Program-made: the position numbers and the translations under genes
The notes under the pieces: generated by a model
Seen by the model: only the letters and a program-made list of their open reading frames with translations
The model's database searches: none
Told to the model about the DNA's origin: nothing
Shown here: in pieces, positions 8,687-17,212 of the stretch
How positions within the stretch are numbered: the stretch's first letter is position 1
Layout of the letters: every line of letters starts with the position of its first letter
Assembly: GCA_903884425.1 (NCBI GenBank)
Contig: CAISEP010000002.1
Location: 246,627 to 310,626 of the forward strand
From: an uncultured Caulobacterales bacterium
GTDB lineage: Bacteria > Pseudomonadota > Alphaproteobacteria > Caulobacterales > Caulobacteraceae
Length of the DNA stretch: 64,000 bases
Direction: 5' to 3'

Positions 8687-9184
8687 TCAGCGGGCCGTTC
8701 GCCAGTACCGCAGCCAGGGTAGCGACCGCGCCTGATCGCATCCGGCCGGTTCCGATACGAAGAGCATCACATCCTCAGCCTGGAACGCACTCAGACCCGC
8801 CATGGCCGCGACGCGCTGCCGCACCCTGAGGGCAAGCAGCTGCCACCGGTCTGGTGTGTCGGTTACCCAGTCGAGGTAGGCGAAGAAGTGATGACTGCCG
8901 CGCGCCTCCATCATCTTGAGGGCGGGAAGCGCGAGGAAGCTCGGCCGCAGCGTCACGATTAAAAGCGGCCGGGGGCATCCCCTCATCGGGACGGTCAGGA
9001 TGTCACTATTGAACCGCGCCGCGCCCCAGGGGCGGAGACCCACTGGCGCGCTCAGGCGATCCCCAAGGACGGCCTGAAGCCGCGCTCCGGGCCCCATCGC
9101 CGCCGCGTGGCCCCCGAGGTGCGCCACCTTCCAGCCGATCATGACCAGGATGAGCGCCAACAAGACTGCGCGCTCGAGCCTCAT
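8687..9184 (-). CDS. Exosortase-coupled membrane-anchored protein, unknown
   Basis: 165 residues with one N-terminal hydrophobic segment (about 7-24), then a soluble, presumably periplasmic part with two cysteines (in RGCPRP and PAGCDQ) that could pair. Its ATG at 9184 shares one base with the exosortase stop (TGATG), so the two are almost certainly co-translated. I do not recognise the family. It lacks features I would call EpsI-like with confidence, yet accessory proteins with one membrane anchor and a periplasmic domain are common partners of exosortases. Its role may be substrate presentation or peptide handling (inference). Confidence 0.72.
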   Translation of the reverse strand: MRLERAVLLALILVMIGWKVAHLGGHAAAMGPGARLQAVLGDRLSAPVGLRPWGAARFNSDILTVPMRGCPRPLLIVTLRPSFLALPALKMMEARGSHHFFAYLDWVTDTPDRWQLLALRVRQRVAAMAGLSAFQAEDVMLFVSEPAGCDQARSLPWLRYWRTAR

Positions 9185-10041
9185 CACGACCGCCCCGCCC
9201 ATTTTGAACCGTTGACGCTGATTATCACAACGGATGCCGCAGCTATAAATACATAGAACTGTGATCCGAGTCCATTGTGCCAATACTCGTAATAGCCCAA
9301 CGATTGCGCCATCAAAAAGATTCTCACTACATTCAAAAATACCTGAGTTATTACAATGGCGACGCCGACATATATGTCTCTCCGGCACCAGGCCGCTCGC
9401 TCAATCTTGGAGAAAATGACCCAACCCAGTAAAGATGACGCGACATTCGCGAAACTTGAGCACCCCTCCATGATCGCGATCGAGTGACCGCTCGGAACAC
9501 GTACGATGTTTTCATGAACCTCCGCCCCTTTCACGGCAAAAACGACCGCCTTGCCGACAAAGAACGTATCGACATCGACTATCTCCCTGGAAAACGCATT
9601 GAATATGAGATGGCTCCACAGCAATCGTGAGGACATGGCGAACATGATTGCGGCCGCCGCGCGCGAATTCTGCCCACCGGACACCCAGATCCAAAGCGCA
9701 AATAGCGCCATGAGCGCCGGCAAAAGCTGCTGCGACGTAATTATAGAGGCAATACAGAATATAATCGCCAGAACAAAAGCACGACTATTAATTCTACGGG
9801 CACCGCCAAGCAAAAGGCGCCAAATACACACCACCCAGCCGATGAGAATGAAAAAATCGGACGATGCAAATTCAACAATATTAACAGTATATTGGTACCA
9901 ATTACTGGAGAAAATGGCTCCAGATATATTATAGTCCAAAAATAGAAATATCAAAATCCAAGAAAATAGCTCCGCTTGAATGAAATCCCGCAATTCAATT
10001 GACAAACCCGCGAACGATCTCCGAAAACCCAGTTTCGTCAC
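9184..10041 (-). CDS. Exosortase/archaeosortase-family transpeptidase
   Basis: 285 residues, polytopic (about eight hydrophobic segments). The three conserved active-site residues are all present: Cys194 in MEGCSSFANV, Arg240 in NVVRIFL and His255 in YWHNGLGSQ, in the order and spacing of the exosortase family. These enzymes cleave a C-terminal PEP-like signal in the membrane and process or transfer the substrate. The GTG start has CAGGAGAA seven bases upstream. The gene is AT-richer than its surroundings, suggesting acquisition. It diverges from a tiny gene with a PEP-CTERM-like tail (10146-10319) and is coupled to the downstream 8687-9184 gene. I cannot assign it to a numbered subtype (XrtA, XrtV and so on). 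Confidence 0.88.
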   Translation of the reverse strand: MTKLGFRRSFAGLSIELRDFIQAELFSWILIFLFLDYNISGAIFSSNWYQYTVNIVEFASSDFFILIGWVVCIWRLLLGGARRINSRAFVLAIIFCIASIITSQQLLPALMALFALWIWVSGGQNSRAAAAIMFAMSSRLLWSHLIFNAFSREIVDVDTFFVGKAVVFAVKGAEVHENIVRVPSGHSIAIMEGCSSFANVASSLLGWVIFSKIERAAWCRRDIYVGVAIVITQVFLNVVRIFLMAQSLGYYEYWHNGLGSQFYVFIAAASVVIISVNGSKWAGRS

Positions 10042-10086
10042 GCAATTCTCCTGCCAGGCGAAAATATATTAGTCCCGTACATAGAT

Positions 10087-10115
10087 TTGACAGATTGTTG
10101 ATACCACAATAGCAT
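10087..10115 (+). promoter_or_regulatory. Sigma70-like promoter of the small sorted peptide
   Basis: A perfect TTGACA -35 box (10087-10092), a 17-base spacer and a TAGCAT -10 box (10110-10115) give an expected start near 10122 and a leader of about 24 bases. GGAGGG at 10135-10140 lies five bases before the ATG. This is the best consensus promoter I noticed in the window and it points at the small peptide gene, away from the exosortase. Confidence 0.65.
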
Positions 10116-10145
10116 CCTCGCGTTACATCTCTTTGGAGGGCGAAA

Positions 10146-10319
10146 ATGCACGTCTTTATGCAGCTGTCGCAATTCGCGACCCAACTTGCTTATTTTTGGC
10201 TGGAATTTAACGACGACGGACCGAAGCCGTCGCCCGCCCCTGAACTGTCGATGGGTCTTGTTGGCCTCGTTGCTGTGGCGGGTGCCTACGGCTTGACCCG
10301 CCTCAACAAGCGCAAGTAG
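10146..10319 (+). CDS. 57-residue peptide with PEP-CTERM-like sorting tail
   Basis: The translation begins MHVFMQLSQFATQ, continues through LAYFWLEFNDDGPKPSP and ends with the tripartite signal: a Pro-x-Pro-Glu-Leu motif (P30-L34), a 16-residue hydrophobic stretch (35-50) and a basic tail RLNKRK (52-57). That is the architecture of exosortase substrates. It sits 105 bp from the divergent exosortase start. The gene has its own promoter, a strong SD sequence and a following hairpin, so it is very likely real despite its size. It has no classical signal peptide; the positive tail predicts an N-out, C-in single-pass topology. Cleavage at the motif would release or transfer a peptide of about 32 residues. 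The function of the mature peptide is unknown. Confidence 0.78.
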   Translation: MHVFMQLSQFATQLAYFWLEFNDDGPKPSPAPELSMGLVGLVAVAGAYGLTRLNKRK

Positions 10320-10324
10320 CCCCC

Positions 10325-10345
10325 ATCGGCGCAGAAAGCGCCGAT
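10325..10345 (+). terminator. Hairpin after the small peptide gene
   Basis: A perfect 8-bp stem ATCGGCGC / GCGCCGAT with an AGAAA loop starts six bases after the stop codon. There is only a weak T tract (GGGTTT) further on, so it may be a non-canonical terminator or a 3' stabiliser. Nothing coding is seen from here to 10547. Confidence 0.55.
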
Positions 10346-10547
10346 AACCGGGTTTGGCCCAGCACTCGCAAAAGATTTGCGGGGTCGGAGCGCCGAGGGA
10401 CGCCCCCTCAGAGACCGTCAGCGGATCTCCGAGGCGAGCCCCTCCCCGCGTCGACGGTTTTTCCGGTGCGATCTGTCAATCGCACGCTCAACACCCTGGA
10501 CGGCTACCCGGAGCACGGGGACCCGCCAGCAGGCATGCGCATACCAG

Positions 10548-11663
10548 CTAGGCCACGTCGGGCGTGCGTCTTTTCCGCACCCGATTGAGGGTCAACTTCA
10601 CGGCACGTTTGAAGCGGTGCCACTCGGGCTGGAAAACCGTGGCCCGATGCACAATCACCCCGACGCGCGAAAAGGCCAATGAGTATCTGTGATACTGGAC
10701 TAGGGAGTCCGTCCATCTGAGCTTATACGCGTCGTGAGTGATTCTGAAATCAAACGCCTTCTTTCGTTCGAAGGCAACTTTGACCAGTTCTTCAAGCAGA
10801 ATGTTGCCCGGGGAATATCTGGCGTACTTCTCGTTATAAGCAGTCATATAATATTCGGACGTGTCAATTGAATCGAAGCAAACACCCATAGCGATGATCT
10901 CATTTTCGATGCACAGGACGTATATTTTAATGTCCGGACACGAAAATATAACGTCTGAAAAAAATGTTCTGTTTTCTTGTTTAAGAACCCAGCTCTTTCG
11001 AATGTCTTGATGCCTGATGAAATCGACTTTTCGATCAAAGAGCCAATCGACAGCGAGACGGATCCCATCTGGATCACGAACGTCGGAAAGGCTAAGCTGG
11101 CCCATCTTCTCAAGTTCGCGCCGCCCGTACCGCAACTGTTGGCGGAAGGACCGGCTTTTTGTCTGCAGCCAACCCTCCCAATCTCCGTCGCGGCAGGCGG
11201 CGATTACCGGCGAAAAAACGCTGCCAGACTGCAGCCGACTGGTCGGGGTCTCGAGGACCCTGACCAGAGGGTGGTCGTGGCGAACGTTCCGGATCTCCAA
11301 AATATCGGCACTGTTCCGCAGGACGCCTAGCGCCGCGGCCAGTGCCGGCTCGCACCACGGGCCTGGCCGCGCGAGCGGCGCGGCATATTCCTCGCCGCTT
11401 CCACAGCCCGGATGAAGCAGTCGAGTAATGACCACGCCCTTGACCGCAACCAACGGCCAGACCACGACCAATTGATCGCCGGCCCGGACGGATATGACCT
11501 GGATGGATGAGCGCATCGTGGCAAAGTTATGCTGAAATGCCGATGTCACATATTCGAAGGTCTGGGCCGGCGAGGTTCCGCACTCGCGGTAGAGCGCATC
11601 CCACTCGTCGCGCAGGGACTGGAGCGACGCCAAGGCCCGGTGCGTCTGGATGTCCAACATCAC
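10548..11663 (-). CDS. CelD/BcsL-like GNAT-fold acyltransferase
   Basis: 371 residues with the split GNAT layout of the FemAB/CelD-like ('acetyltransferase involved in cellulose biosynthesis') family: an N-terminal half (about 1-170) and a C-terminal half carrying SRSFRQQLRYGRRELEK (about 188-204), VLCIENEIIAMGVC (about 268-281), YNEKYARYSPGNILLEEL and the ending ITHDAYKLRW. Such proteins acylate or aminoacylate envelope or secreted glycan precursors; the donor here is unknown. It starts with GTG-ATG at 11663. With glf and a second GNAT-like gene (13038-14054) it forms a three-gene block on the same strand, separated by gaps of about 90-140 bases. Confidence 0.82.
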   Translation of the reverse strand: MMLDIQTHRALASLQSLRDEWDALYRECGTSPAQTFEYVTSAFQHNFATMRSSIQVISVRAGDQLVVVWPLVAVKGVVITRLLHPGCGSGEEYAAPLARPGPWCEPALAAALGVLRNSADILEIRNVRHDHPLVRVLETPTSRLQSGSVFSPVIAACRDGDWEGWLQTKSRSFRQQLRYGRRELEKMGQLSLSDVRDPDGIRLAVDWLFDRKVDFIRHQDIRKSWVLKQENRTFFSDVIFSCPDIKIYVLCIENEIIAMGVCFDSIDTSEYYMTAYNEKYARYSPGNILLEELVKVAFERKKAFDFRITHDAYKLRWTDSLVQYHRYSLAFSRVGVIVHRATVFQPEWHRFKRAVKLTLNRVRKRRTPDVA

Positions 11664-11805
11664 TGGTCGGTGCCTTGAGGGTCGTCGTGCCGGTCACCAG
11701 ACCTCCGCGCTCCGCCCCGGCGCGCTTCGGCTGCGCCCCCACGCTCGTGCCCGTGGGCAATCCCGGTCCGGACACCGAACAGAGGGGTCGGTATCGGGCC
11801 CAACG

Positions 11806-12948
11806 TCAGATCTCCGCGGGCCCTCGGCCCGCGATCCACGCCTCAGCTCCCATCAGGGACTGATTGATGACCTGATGCATGTCAAGGTATTGGTAGGTTC
11901 CACATCGCCCAATAAACGTTATTTTCGTGTTTTCGACCGCCCGGGCCTTGTACAATTGATATATCGAATCAAACCGACCATCAGCGGTCTTGACGGGGTA
12001 ATACCTCTCCATGGAATTTTCGCGGTAATCGCACGGCTCTTCTTCAGTGTATGTATATTTTCCGGTGTCTTTTACCAGGTGGTGTGGCAGAAGGTGCCAG
12101 TGCGTTCCGCGTGTCAGTGGACCGTGGTCCGTGTAGTTTGTTGTCGCCCACGCCTGGTGGGCGCGCGCCGATTGTGACGAATGATGAAACTTTATCGACC
12201 GATATGGTAGTTCGCCAAATTGACACTCGAAATATTCGTCGATCGGCATAGAGTTGAATACATGATCGTACTCATCCTCCATCGATGAATCGAACCTCAC
12301 TCTCAGATCTACGTTAATATTTACATGATTTAATATATTTTCGAATATACTCGTATAGCCGTCACGCGGCAGGATTTGGTACTTATCGTTCGGAAAATAA
12401 CGATCCTCAGCGTCGAACCGAAGCGGGATACGTTTGACGACGTCAGCGGACATCTGCTCGAGATCCATAGACCACATTTTTTTGGTATATGGCCTGAAAA
12501 ATAGATTTGTCAGTTCTAGACCAATGTTTGCATAGAGAAATTCAGCGGCATTGGACGGGGCACTTATTGGCTCCGAAACACCCTTAAGGAACGATTGCAT
12601 CGCTTCTTCGGACTGGAGATCTTTATTGAATACAGAATTTACCGTCTCTATATTGATCGGAAGCGGAACGAAAAGCTCTTCGCGCAACCTTGCCCGGACA
12701 CGATGCTCATACGGAACCCACTCTCCGAATTTCCGAACCCAATCGAATACGCGTTCGTTGCTGGTGTGAAAGAGGTGCGGGCCGTACTTGTGGCGCCTCA
12801 CACCATTTTCATCCACGAAGTCATACGCATTGCCGGCGATATGGTCGCGCTGGTCAATCACCTGAACAACATAGCCGGCATCGGCCAGTGTCCGCGCGTA
12901 GACCGCGCCTGCGAACCCGGCACCAACCACCAAAACGCGCTTAGACAT
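11806..12948 (-). CDS. glf: UDP-galactopyranose mutase
   Basis: 380 residues. It converts UDP-galactopyranose to UDP-galactofuranose using reduced FAD. Diagnostic segments are the N-terminal Rossmann motif VLVVGAGFAGAVYA, DQRDHIAGNAYD, the flavin/substrate segment YGPHLFHTSN, WVPYEHRV, the YTKKMW segment and, near the C-terminus, FIGRCGTYQYLDMHQVI. Length matches bacterial Glf. It would supply Galf to the exopolysaccharide or lipopolysaccharide made by this region. The middle of the gene (about 12200-12700) is noticeably AT-richer than the flanks, suggesting acquisition from another source. Confidence 0.95.
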   Translation of the reverse strand: MSKRVLVVGAGFAGAVYARTLADAGYVVQVIDQRDHIAGNAYDFVDENGVRRHKYGPHLFHTSNERVFDWVRKFGEWVPYEHRVRARLREELFVPLPINIETVNSVFNKDLQSEEAMQSFLKGVSEPISAPSNAAEFLYANIGLELTNLFFRPYTKKMWSMDLEQMSADVVKRIPLRFDAEDRYFPNDKYQILPRDGYTSIFENILNHVNINVDLRVRFDSSMEDEYDHVFNSMPIDEYFECQFGELPYRSIKFHHSSQSARAHQAWATTNYTDHGPLTRGTHWHLLPHHLVKDTGKYTYTEEEPCDYRENSMERYYPVKTADGRFDSIYQLYKARAVENTKITFIGRCGTYQYLDMHQVINQSLMGAEAWIAGRGPAEI

Positions 12949-13037
12949 AGGGCAACCTTCAGAAGGCCTCCACGGTCAAGCGGACCGCAAGAGCGCCACG
13001 ACAAAAATCAAGGGGCGTCAAACCGATCAGTTCGCCT

Positions 13038-14054
13038 TCAGAACGGGGGTGGGGCAAGCCGATCCTTTATCGGCTTCACCAACTGGTAGGCCAATTTCGA
13101 CCTTGAAACATTGGCATTAAGGCTCACCGGCAGTCCCCACCGTTGGAGAGACTGGGCGCTGGCGACAGTGGCGTAGCCGTCTGCGTCGAACGCGAGGCCG
13201 AGGCGTTTGGCAAACGCAATCGCTTCATAGAAGAGCCACGTCGCCGCCTTGCTCGCGGTCGTTCCATCATAACGCGCTGCCGCCAAGTAATACAGCCGCT
13301 CCCGATCCCACACCACCAGCGCAGTCGCCTGGTCCTCGCCGGCGTCTGAGACCGCCGTCAGAAACGTACCCGCACCACGCGAAACAAGAGCCGATAGAAG
13401 CGATCCAAGGGCGCGGTAGTCATTGTAATCTGCCTGCCGGCTTCCGGCGCGTATTCTCCGGAAACGATCTAAATCCGCATGACGTTCCAAAGCAAATCGC
13501 GCGTTTCCCTGGCGGATGACGTTCCTGTACTTTTGATCCATGCCCAGAAATACAGTGTCCATGTCGACACTGGCATCCGACAGAAACGTCACTTTGTATC
13601 CAAGTGTGAACCCGTTCATCTGGAGGCCAAAGATCAGATCCGGATCGCTTCGGACGACCGTGTGGTAAGTGTCCATCTCCGGCATCTTGGCGTAGAGATC
13701 GCGGAGGATGTTGACGGCGTTTGCTGCCTTCGTCCAAGGCCGCTCTCCCGGTGGCACAAGGTACGGCGTCATCACGCGGGTATAGGGCGGAAGAACAGCC
13801 TTCCGCAAAAAGCCGCTCGTGACGACATGATAGTAGAGCGTCCCGACGGGCACGGAATCCCAAGCCACATCGACCCGTTCGATCCGGCCGAGCGTCACCG
13901 CGTCCAGCCACCATTCCTCGCTGAAGATGTCTCGACACGGGCAAGGCTGGGGGTGAGTGGTCGGGGCGGCAGGGCGCATTTCAACGCTTCGGACCGCACG
14001 GTCGAGGACCGGACGGACGCGCGCGGGGCGTTGGCTGACTGCCGTGTCTACCAT
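13038..14054 (-). CDS. FemAB/BioF2-like GNAT acyltransferase
   Basis: 338 residues. After a low-complexity N-terminus come EEWWLDAV (about 46-53), a middle region with MDQKYRNVIRQGNARF (about 177-192) and a C-terminal GNAT half (ATALVVWDRERLYYLAAARYDGTTASKAATW split over about 240-275). The KYRNVIRQ segment corresponds to the RSFRQQLR segment of the neighbouring CelD-like protein, so the two are probably distant paralogues flanking glf. An acyl or aminoacyl transfer to an envelope glycan or lipid is likely; donor and acceptor are unknown. It is the first gene of the leftward glf block. Confidence 0.75.
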   Translation of the reverse strand: MVDTAVSQRPARVRPVLDRAVRSVEMRPAAPTTHPQPCPCRDIFSEEWWLDAVTLGRIERVDVAWDSVPVGTLYYHVVTSGFLRKAVLPPYTRVMTPYLVPPGERPWTKAANAVNILRDLYAKMPEMDTYHTVVRSDPDLIFGLQMNGFTLGYKVTFLSDASVDMDTVFLGMDQKYRNVIRQGNARFALERHADLDRFRRIRAGSRQADYNDYRALGSLLSALVSRGAGTFLTAVSDAGEDQATALVVWDRERLYYLAAARYDGTTASKAATWLFYEAIAFAKRLGLAFDADGYATVASAQSLQRWGLPVSLNANVSRSKLAYQLVKPIKDRLAPPPF

Positions 14055-14574
14055 GTCCGGCCCCCGACATTCGTGACGCCACCAGACTGCGGCGTTAGTC
14101 GCCCATGACTAACCAAAAGATACATTAACATGCCTCAGGCCAACATGGGAGATGGTTCCCATTCGGAAAGGGCCCACGCGTCGCTTGAGCCCTAAATCCT
14201 CGTGGTTGGACCAGACTAACCAATTCTGGTAAAATGATCTTTAAATAACGTCGTAAAGTTTTTTCATACATAATAAAAATTCCAAAAAGTCATATTACAG
14301 CTATTGATTTGGCTTTATATGATAACATTATTTCAACTAATACAGTATTCGATTTATCACAATTGTTTATAATTCGCGTATAGCTCGTATACATTTTATC
14401 GTATAATTGTTTACATTTCTGTATTTGTATAGGAAGGGAATTGATCATTTTCTAGCTGGGCTCATTGTCGCGAAATCTGGAAGAAGCTGTGACCATTTTG
14501 CTCGATTGGCTTGCGTTTGGTTCAATCCAAACTAAACCTGCTGACCCGACGATCGCCATTCTAGGCCTGCGCCC
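14055..14574. other. AT-rich intergenic region between glf block and ivd
   Basis: I see no gene in these 520 bases. From about 14210 to 14450 the sequence becomes strikingly AT-rich (runs such as TTTTTTCATACATAAT and TATCGTATAATTGTTTACA) inside otherwise GC-rich DNA. It probably carries the divergent promoters of the leftward block and of ivd, and it may mark a junction of acquired DNA. The ivd start has no evident Shine-Dalgarno sequence. Confidence 0.5.
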
Positions 14575-15738
14575 GTGTTGACCCTACCGACCTTCGATTT
14601 CGCCCTCGGTGAAACAGCCGACGCCATCCGTGACACCACCGCGCGCTTCGCCGCGGACCGCATCGCCCCCCTCGCAGCGGAGATCGATCAGACCAACAGC
14701 TTTCCGCGCCACCTGTGGCCACAGATGGGAGAGCTTGGCCTGCACGGTATCACGGTGGAGGAGACCTGGGGCGGCCTGGGCCTCGGCTATCTGGAGCACG
14801 TGGTAGCGATGGAGGAGGTCAGTCGCGCGTCCGCCTCGGTCGGCCTGAGCTATGGCGCCCATTCGAACCTCTGCATCAACCAGATCCGGCGCTGGGGCAC
14901 CGACGCGCAGAGGCTCAAATACCTGCCGAAGCTGATTTCCGGCGAGCACGTGGGGTCGCTGGCCATGAGCGAGGCGGGCGCTGGCTCCGACGTGATGGGC
15001 ATGAAGCTCAAGGCGGAGAAAACAGGCGACCGCTATGTGCTGAATGGCACCAAGTTCTGGATCACCAACGCCCCGCACGCCGACACGCTGGTGGTCTACG
15101 CCAAGACGGACCCCGCGGGCGCGCCGGGGCGGAGTGTCACGGCGTTTCTGATTGAGAAGGAGATGACGGGTTTCTCCGTCTCGAAGAAGCTCGACAAGAT
15201 GGGCATGCGTGGGTCCGACACGGCGGAACTGGTGTTCGAAGAATGCGAGGTTCCGGACGAGAATGTGATGGGTCCCGTTGGCGGTGGTGCCGGGGTCCTC
15301 ATGAGCGGCCTCGATTATGAACGCGCCGTTCTCGCGGGTGGTGCCCTGGGCATCATGCAGGCGTGCCTGGACGTGGTCCTGCCCTATGTCCGGGACCGCA
15401 GGCAGTTCGGCACGCGGATCGGCGACTTCCAGCTGATGCAGGGCAAGCTGGCCGACATGTATGTCGCGCTGAACTCCAGCCGGTCCTATGTCTACGCCGT
15501 GGCGCGGGCCTGTGACGCCGGTCGGACCACCCGCTTCGATGCTGCAGGGGCGATTCTGCTGGCTAGCGAGAATGCAGTGAAGGTGTGCCTTGAGGCGATC
15601 CAGGCATTAGGGGGCGCGGGCTACACAAAGGAGTGGCCGGTCGAGCGGCTGCTCCGGGACGCCAAGCTGTATGACATCGGGGCGGGGACGAACGAAATCC
15701 GCCGCTTCCTCATCGGTCGGGAACTGATGGGGAAATAG
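14575..15738 (+). CDS. ivd: Isovaleryl-CoA dehydrogenase
   Basis: 387 residues. This FAD enzyme oxidises isovaleryl-CoA to 3-methylcrotonyl-CoA in leucine degradation. The length, the segments [50 protein letters not shown] and [12 protein letters not shown], and above all the glutamate in [12 protein letters not shown] (E249, the position of the IVD catalytic base) separate it from other acyl-CoA dehydrogenases. It starts GTG-TTG with no SD sequence. Normally it would be followed directly by the methylcrotonyl-CoA carboxylase genes; here an oppositely oriented acyltransferase gene intervenes. Confidence 0.96.
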   Translation: MLTLPTFDFALGETADAIRDTTARFAADRIAPLAAEIDQTNSFPRHLWPQMGELGLHGITVEETWGGLGLGYLEHVVAMEEVSRASASVGLSYGAHSNLCINQIRRWGTDAQRLKYLPKLISGEHVGSLAMSEAGAGSDVMGMKLKAEKTGDRYVLNGTKFWITNAPHADTLVVYAKTDPAGAPGRSVTAFLIEKEMTGFSVSKKLDKMGMRGSDTAELVFEECEVPDENVMGPVGGGAGVLMSGLDYERAVLAGGALGIMQACLDVVLPYVRDRRQFGTRIGDFQLMQGKLADMYVALNSSRSYVYAVARACDAGRTTRFDAAGAILLASENAVKVCLEAIQALGGAGYTKEWPVERLLRDAKLYDIGAGTNEIRRFLIGRELMGK

Positions 15739-15755
15739 CCGTGCGCGCGATCAGG

Positions 15756-16805
15756 CTAGGACAGACGAGGTCTTACGGTCTGTGCGCGCAAAAGATTCGG
15801 CCGCTTCCACTTCTCAACCTTCGAAAGCAAGATCCGGGTCGCTGCCTTCTCGAATATTTCATACATGAGACTACCGATTCCAATAGACAGCAAAGTCGCC
15901 AGCGGAATTCCAATCTCTGAAACCATTTTCACGTGCAACGCGGATAAAACCGTAACCAGCAACGTCATGATCGGCCAATGCCATATGTAGATCGAGTAGG
16001 CAGCATCACCGATGTAGCCGAAAAAGCGATTAGGCGTGTCCTCGTCCCGCTCCAATCCCAACCCGCCGACCAGGATCAGCAAGGCCGAAAAGAGCGTGCG
16101 CGGTGCCGTCGCGACGATTTCATGGCTGTCTCCGACGAACAAAGGGATGGCGAAGGAGGCAAAGACGCCGACGATGACCAGACTCCAGCAGACCGTTCGC
16201 GGCAGCACCAGGTGGCGGAGATACTGGGCAACCCAGATCCCCGTGAGGAGTTCCAGCATCGGGAATCCGGTCAGTGTTTCCAGAACGGGCCCGGTGGGGT
16301 GCAGTAGCAGGCCCGCCAACCCGAGAGTGCCGAGGATGGCGGTCAATACGGTGAAACGCGGGCCGACTCGAAGGGGCAGTGTCGCCGCAAGCAGGACACA
16401 GAAGGCCATTTCGTAGCTCAGCGTCCAACCCGGCTTCAGGGCGGGGTAGAACTGACCGTGCCAGCCCGTCCCGTAGGGGATGAACGTCAAGGATTTCACC
16501 ACGTCGTCGATGGAAATGGCGGGCGATCGCGACACCCCCGCCCAGGAGACGCCGACGACAATCAGCGTGACAAGCCAATAGGTCGGAACAAGTCGCACAA
16601 GGCGACGCACGACGAACTCGAAGGGAATGGTCTCCCGGCCTGCCGTCACCCACCAGAGCACAAATCCGCTCATGACGAAGAACAAGGCGACACGCCCCTC
16701 TCCGAACGGGATCGGATTCCCGAAGTGAAGTCCGGCATGCGTCAGCACGACGGTAACGCAGCAAAAGGCGCGGAGATACTGGAGTGTTATGAAACGCTTT
16801 TTCAT
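15756..16805 (-). CDS. Acyltransferase-3 (OafA/YrhL-like) membrane protein
   Basis: 349 residues from the ATG at 16805 (a TTG one codon earlier is less likely). The family hallmark starts at once: LQYLRAFCCVTVVLTHAG, with the His in the first membrane helix, then FFVMSGFVLWW, RRLVRLVPTYW and LKPGWTLSYEMAF. About ten membrane segments are visible. These proteins move acetyl or other acyl groups onto cell-surface sugars. It ends 17 bases from the ivd stop and lies between ivd and liuB on the opposite strand, so it looks like an insertion that split a catabolic operon. It probably serves the exopolysaccharide locus. Confidence 0.9.
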   Translation of the reverse strand: MKKRFITLQYLRAFCCVTVVLTHAGLHFGNPIPFGEGRVALFFVMSGFVLWWVTAGRETIPFEFVVRRLVRLVPTYWLVTLIVVGVSWAGVSRSPAISIDDVVKSLTFIPYGTGWHGQFYPALKPGWTLSYEMAFCVLLAATLPLRVGPRFTVLTAILGTLGLAGLLLHPTGPVLETLTGFPMLELLTGIWVAQYLRHLVLPRTVCWSLVIVGVFASFAIPLFVGDSHEIVATAPRTLFSALLILVGGLGLERDEDTPNRFFGYIGDAAYSIYIWHWPIMTLLVTVLSALHVKMVSEIGIPLATLLSIGIGSLMYEIFEKAATRILLSKVEKWKRPNLLRAQTVRPRLS

Positions 16806-17212
16806 CAACGCCCCGTCGCGGCAATCAGGTGGTCAACGATATTGGCAGCACTGCAAGATACAGGCCCCGGCCGTGGCACCTGTCCACCCAAAGGGGTCAG
16901 AGCCTCAGAACGACCCATGAATCCGCCGTCCCCGTCCCGAGCAGATGGGACCCGACACGACGCGATGACCCTGACGCGAGTCCCCGGAGAACGGCGAGCA
17001 AATATTGCTCTAGGACGGACCCCGACTGGCAATAAGCCATCGACAAATCCGCCGTCCCCGGGATTGATCAACTCAATAAATCGGTCGATACATCGACGCC
17101 TCGCAGTCGGGAGCCGGATCCGAGGCTCCCTGCGAGCCACCGCGCTCACGAGGGACCGGCGCAGTCGGAACGTCAGGGCGCGCACTCCGACCGCCCCTTC
17201 CGAGGCAATAAC
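16806..17212. other. Gene-free stretch upstream of liuB
   Basis: I find no credible gene. A 15-bp direct repeat AATCCGCCGTCCCCG occurs at about 16920 and 17045. The stretch must hold the promoters of the leftward acyltransferase and, if the former operon is really broken, a new promoter for liuBD. GAGG a few bases before the liuB GTG serves as its ribosome-binding site. Confidence 0.4.

Noticed and set aside
8687..9184. Calling this gene EpsI
   Set aside because: Position next to an exosortase invites it, but I cannot see the EpsI sequence pattern, so I left it unnamed.
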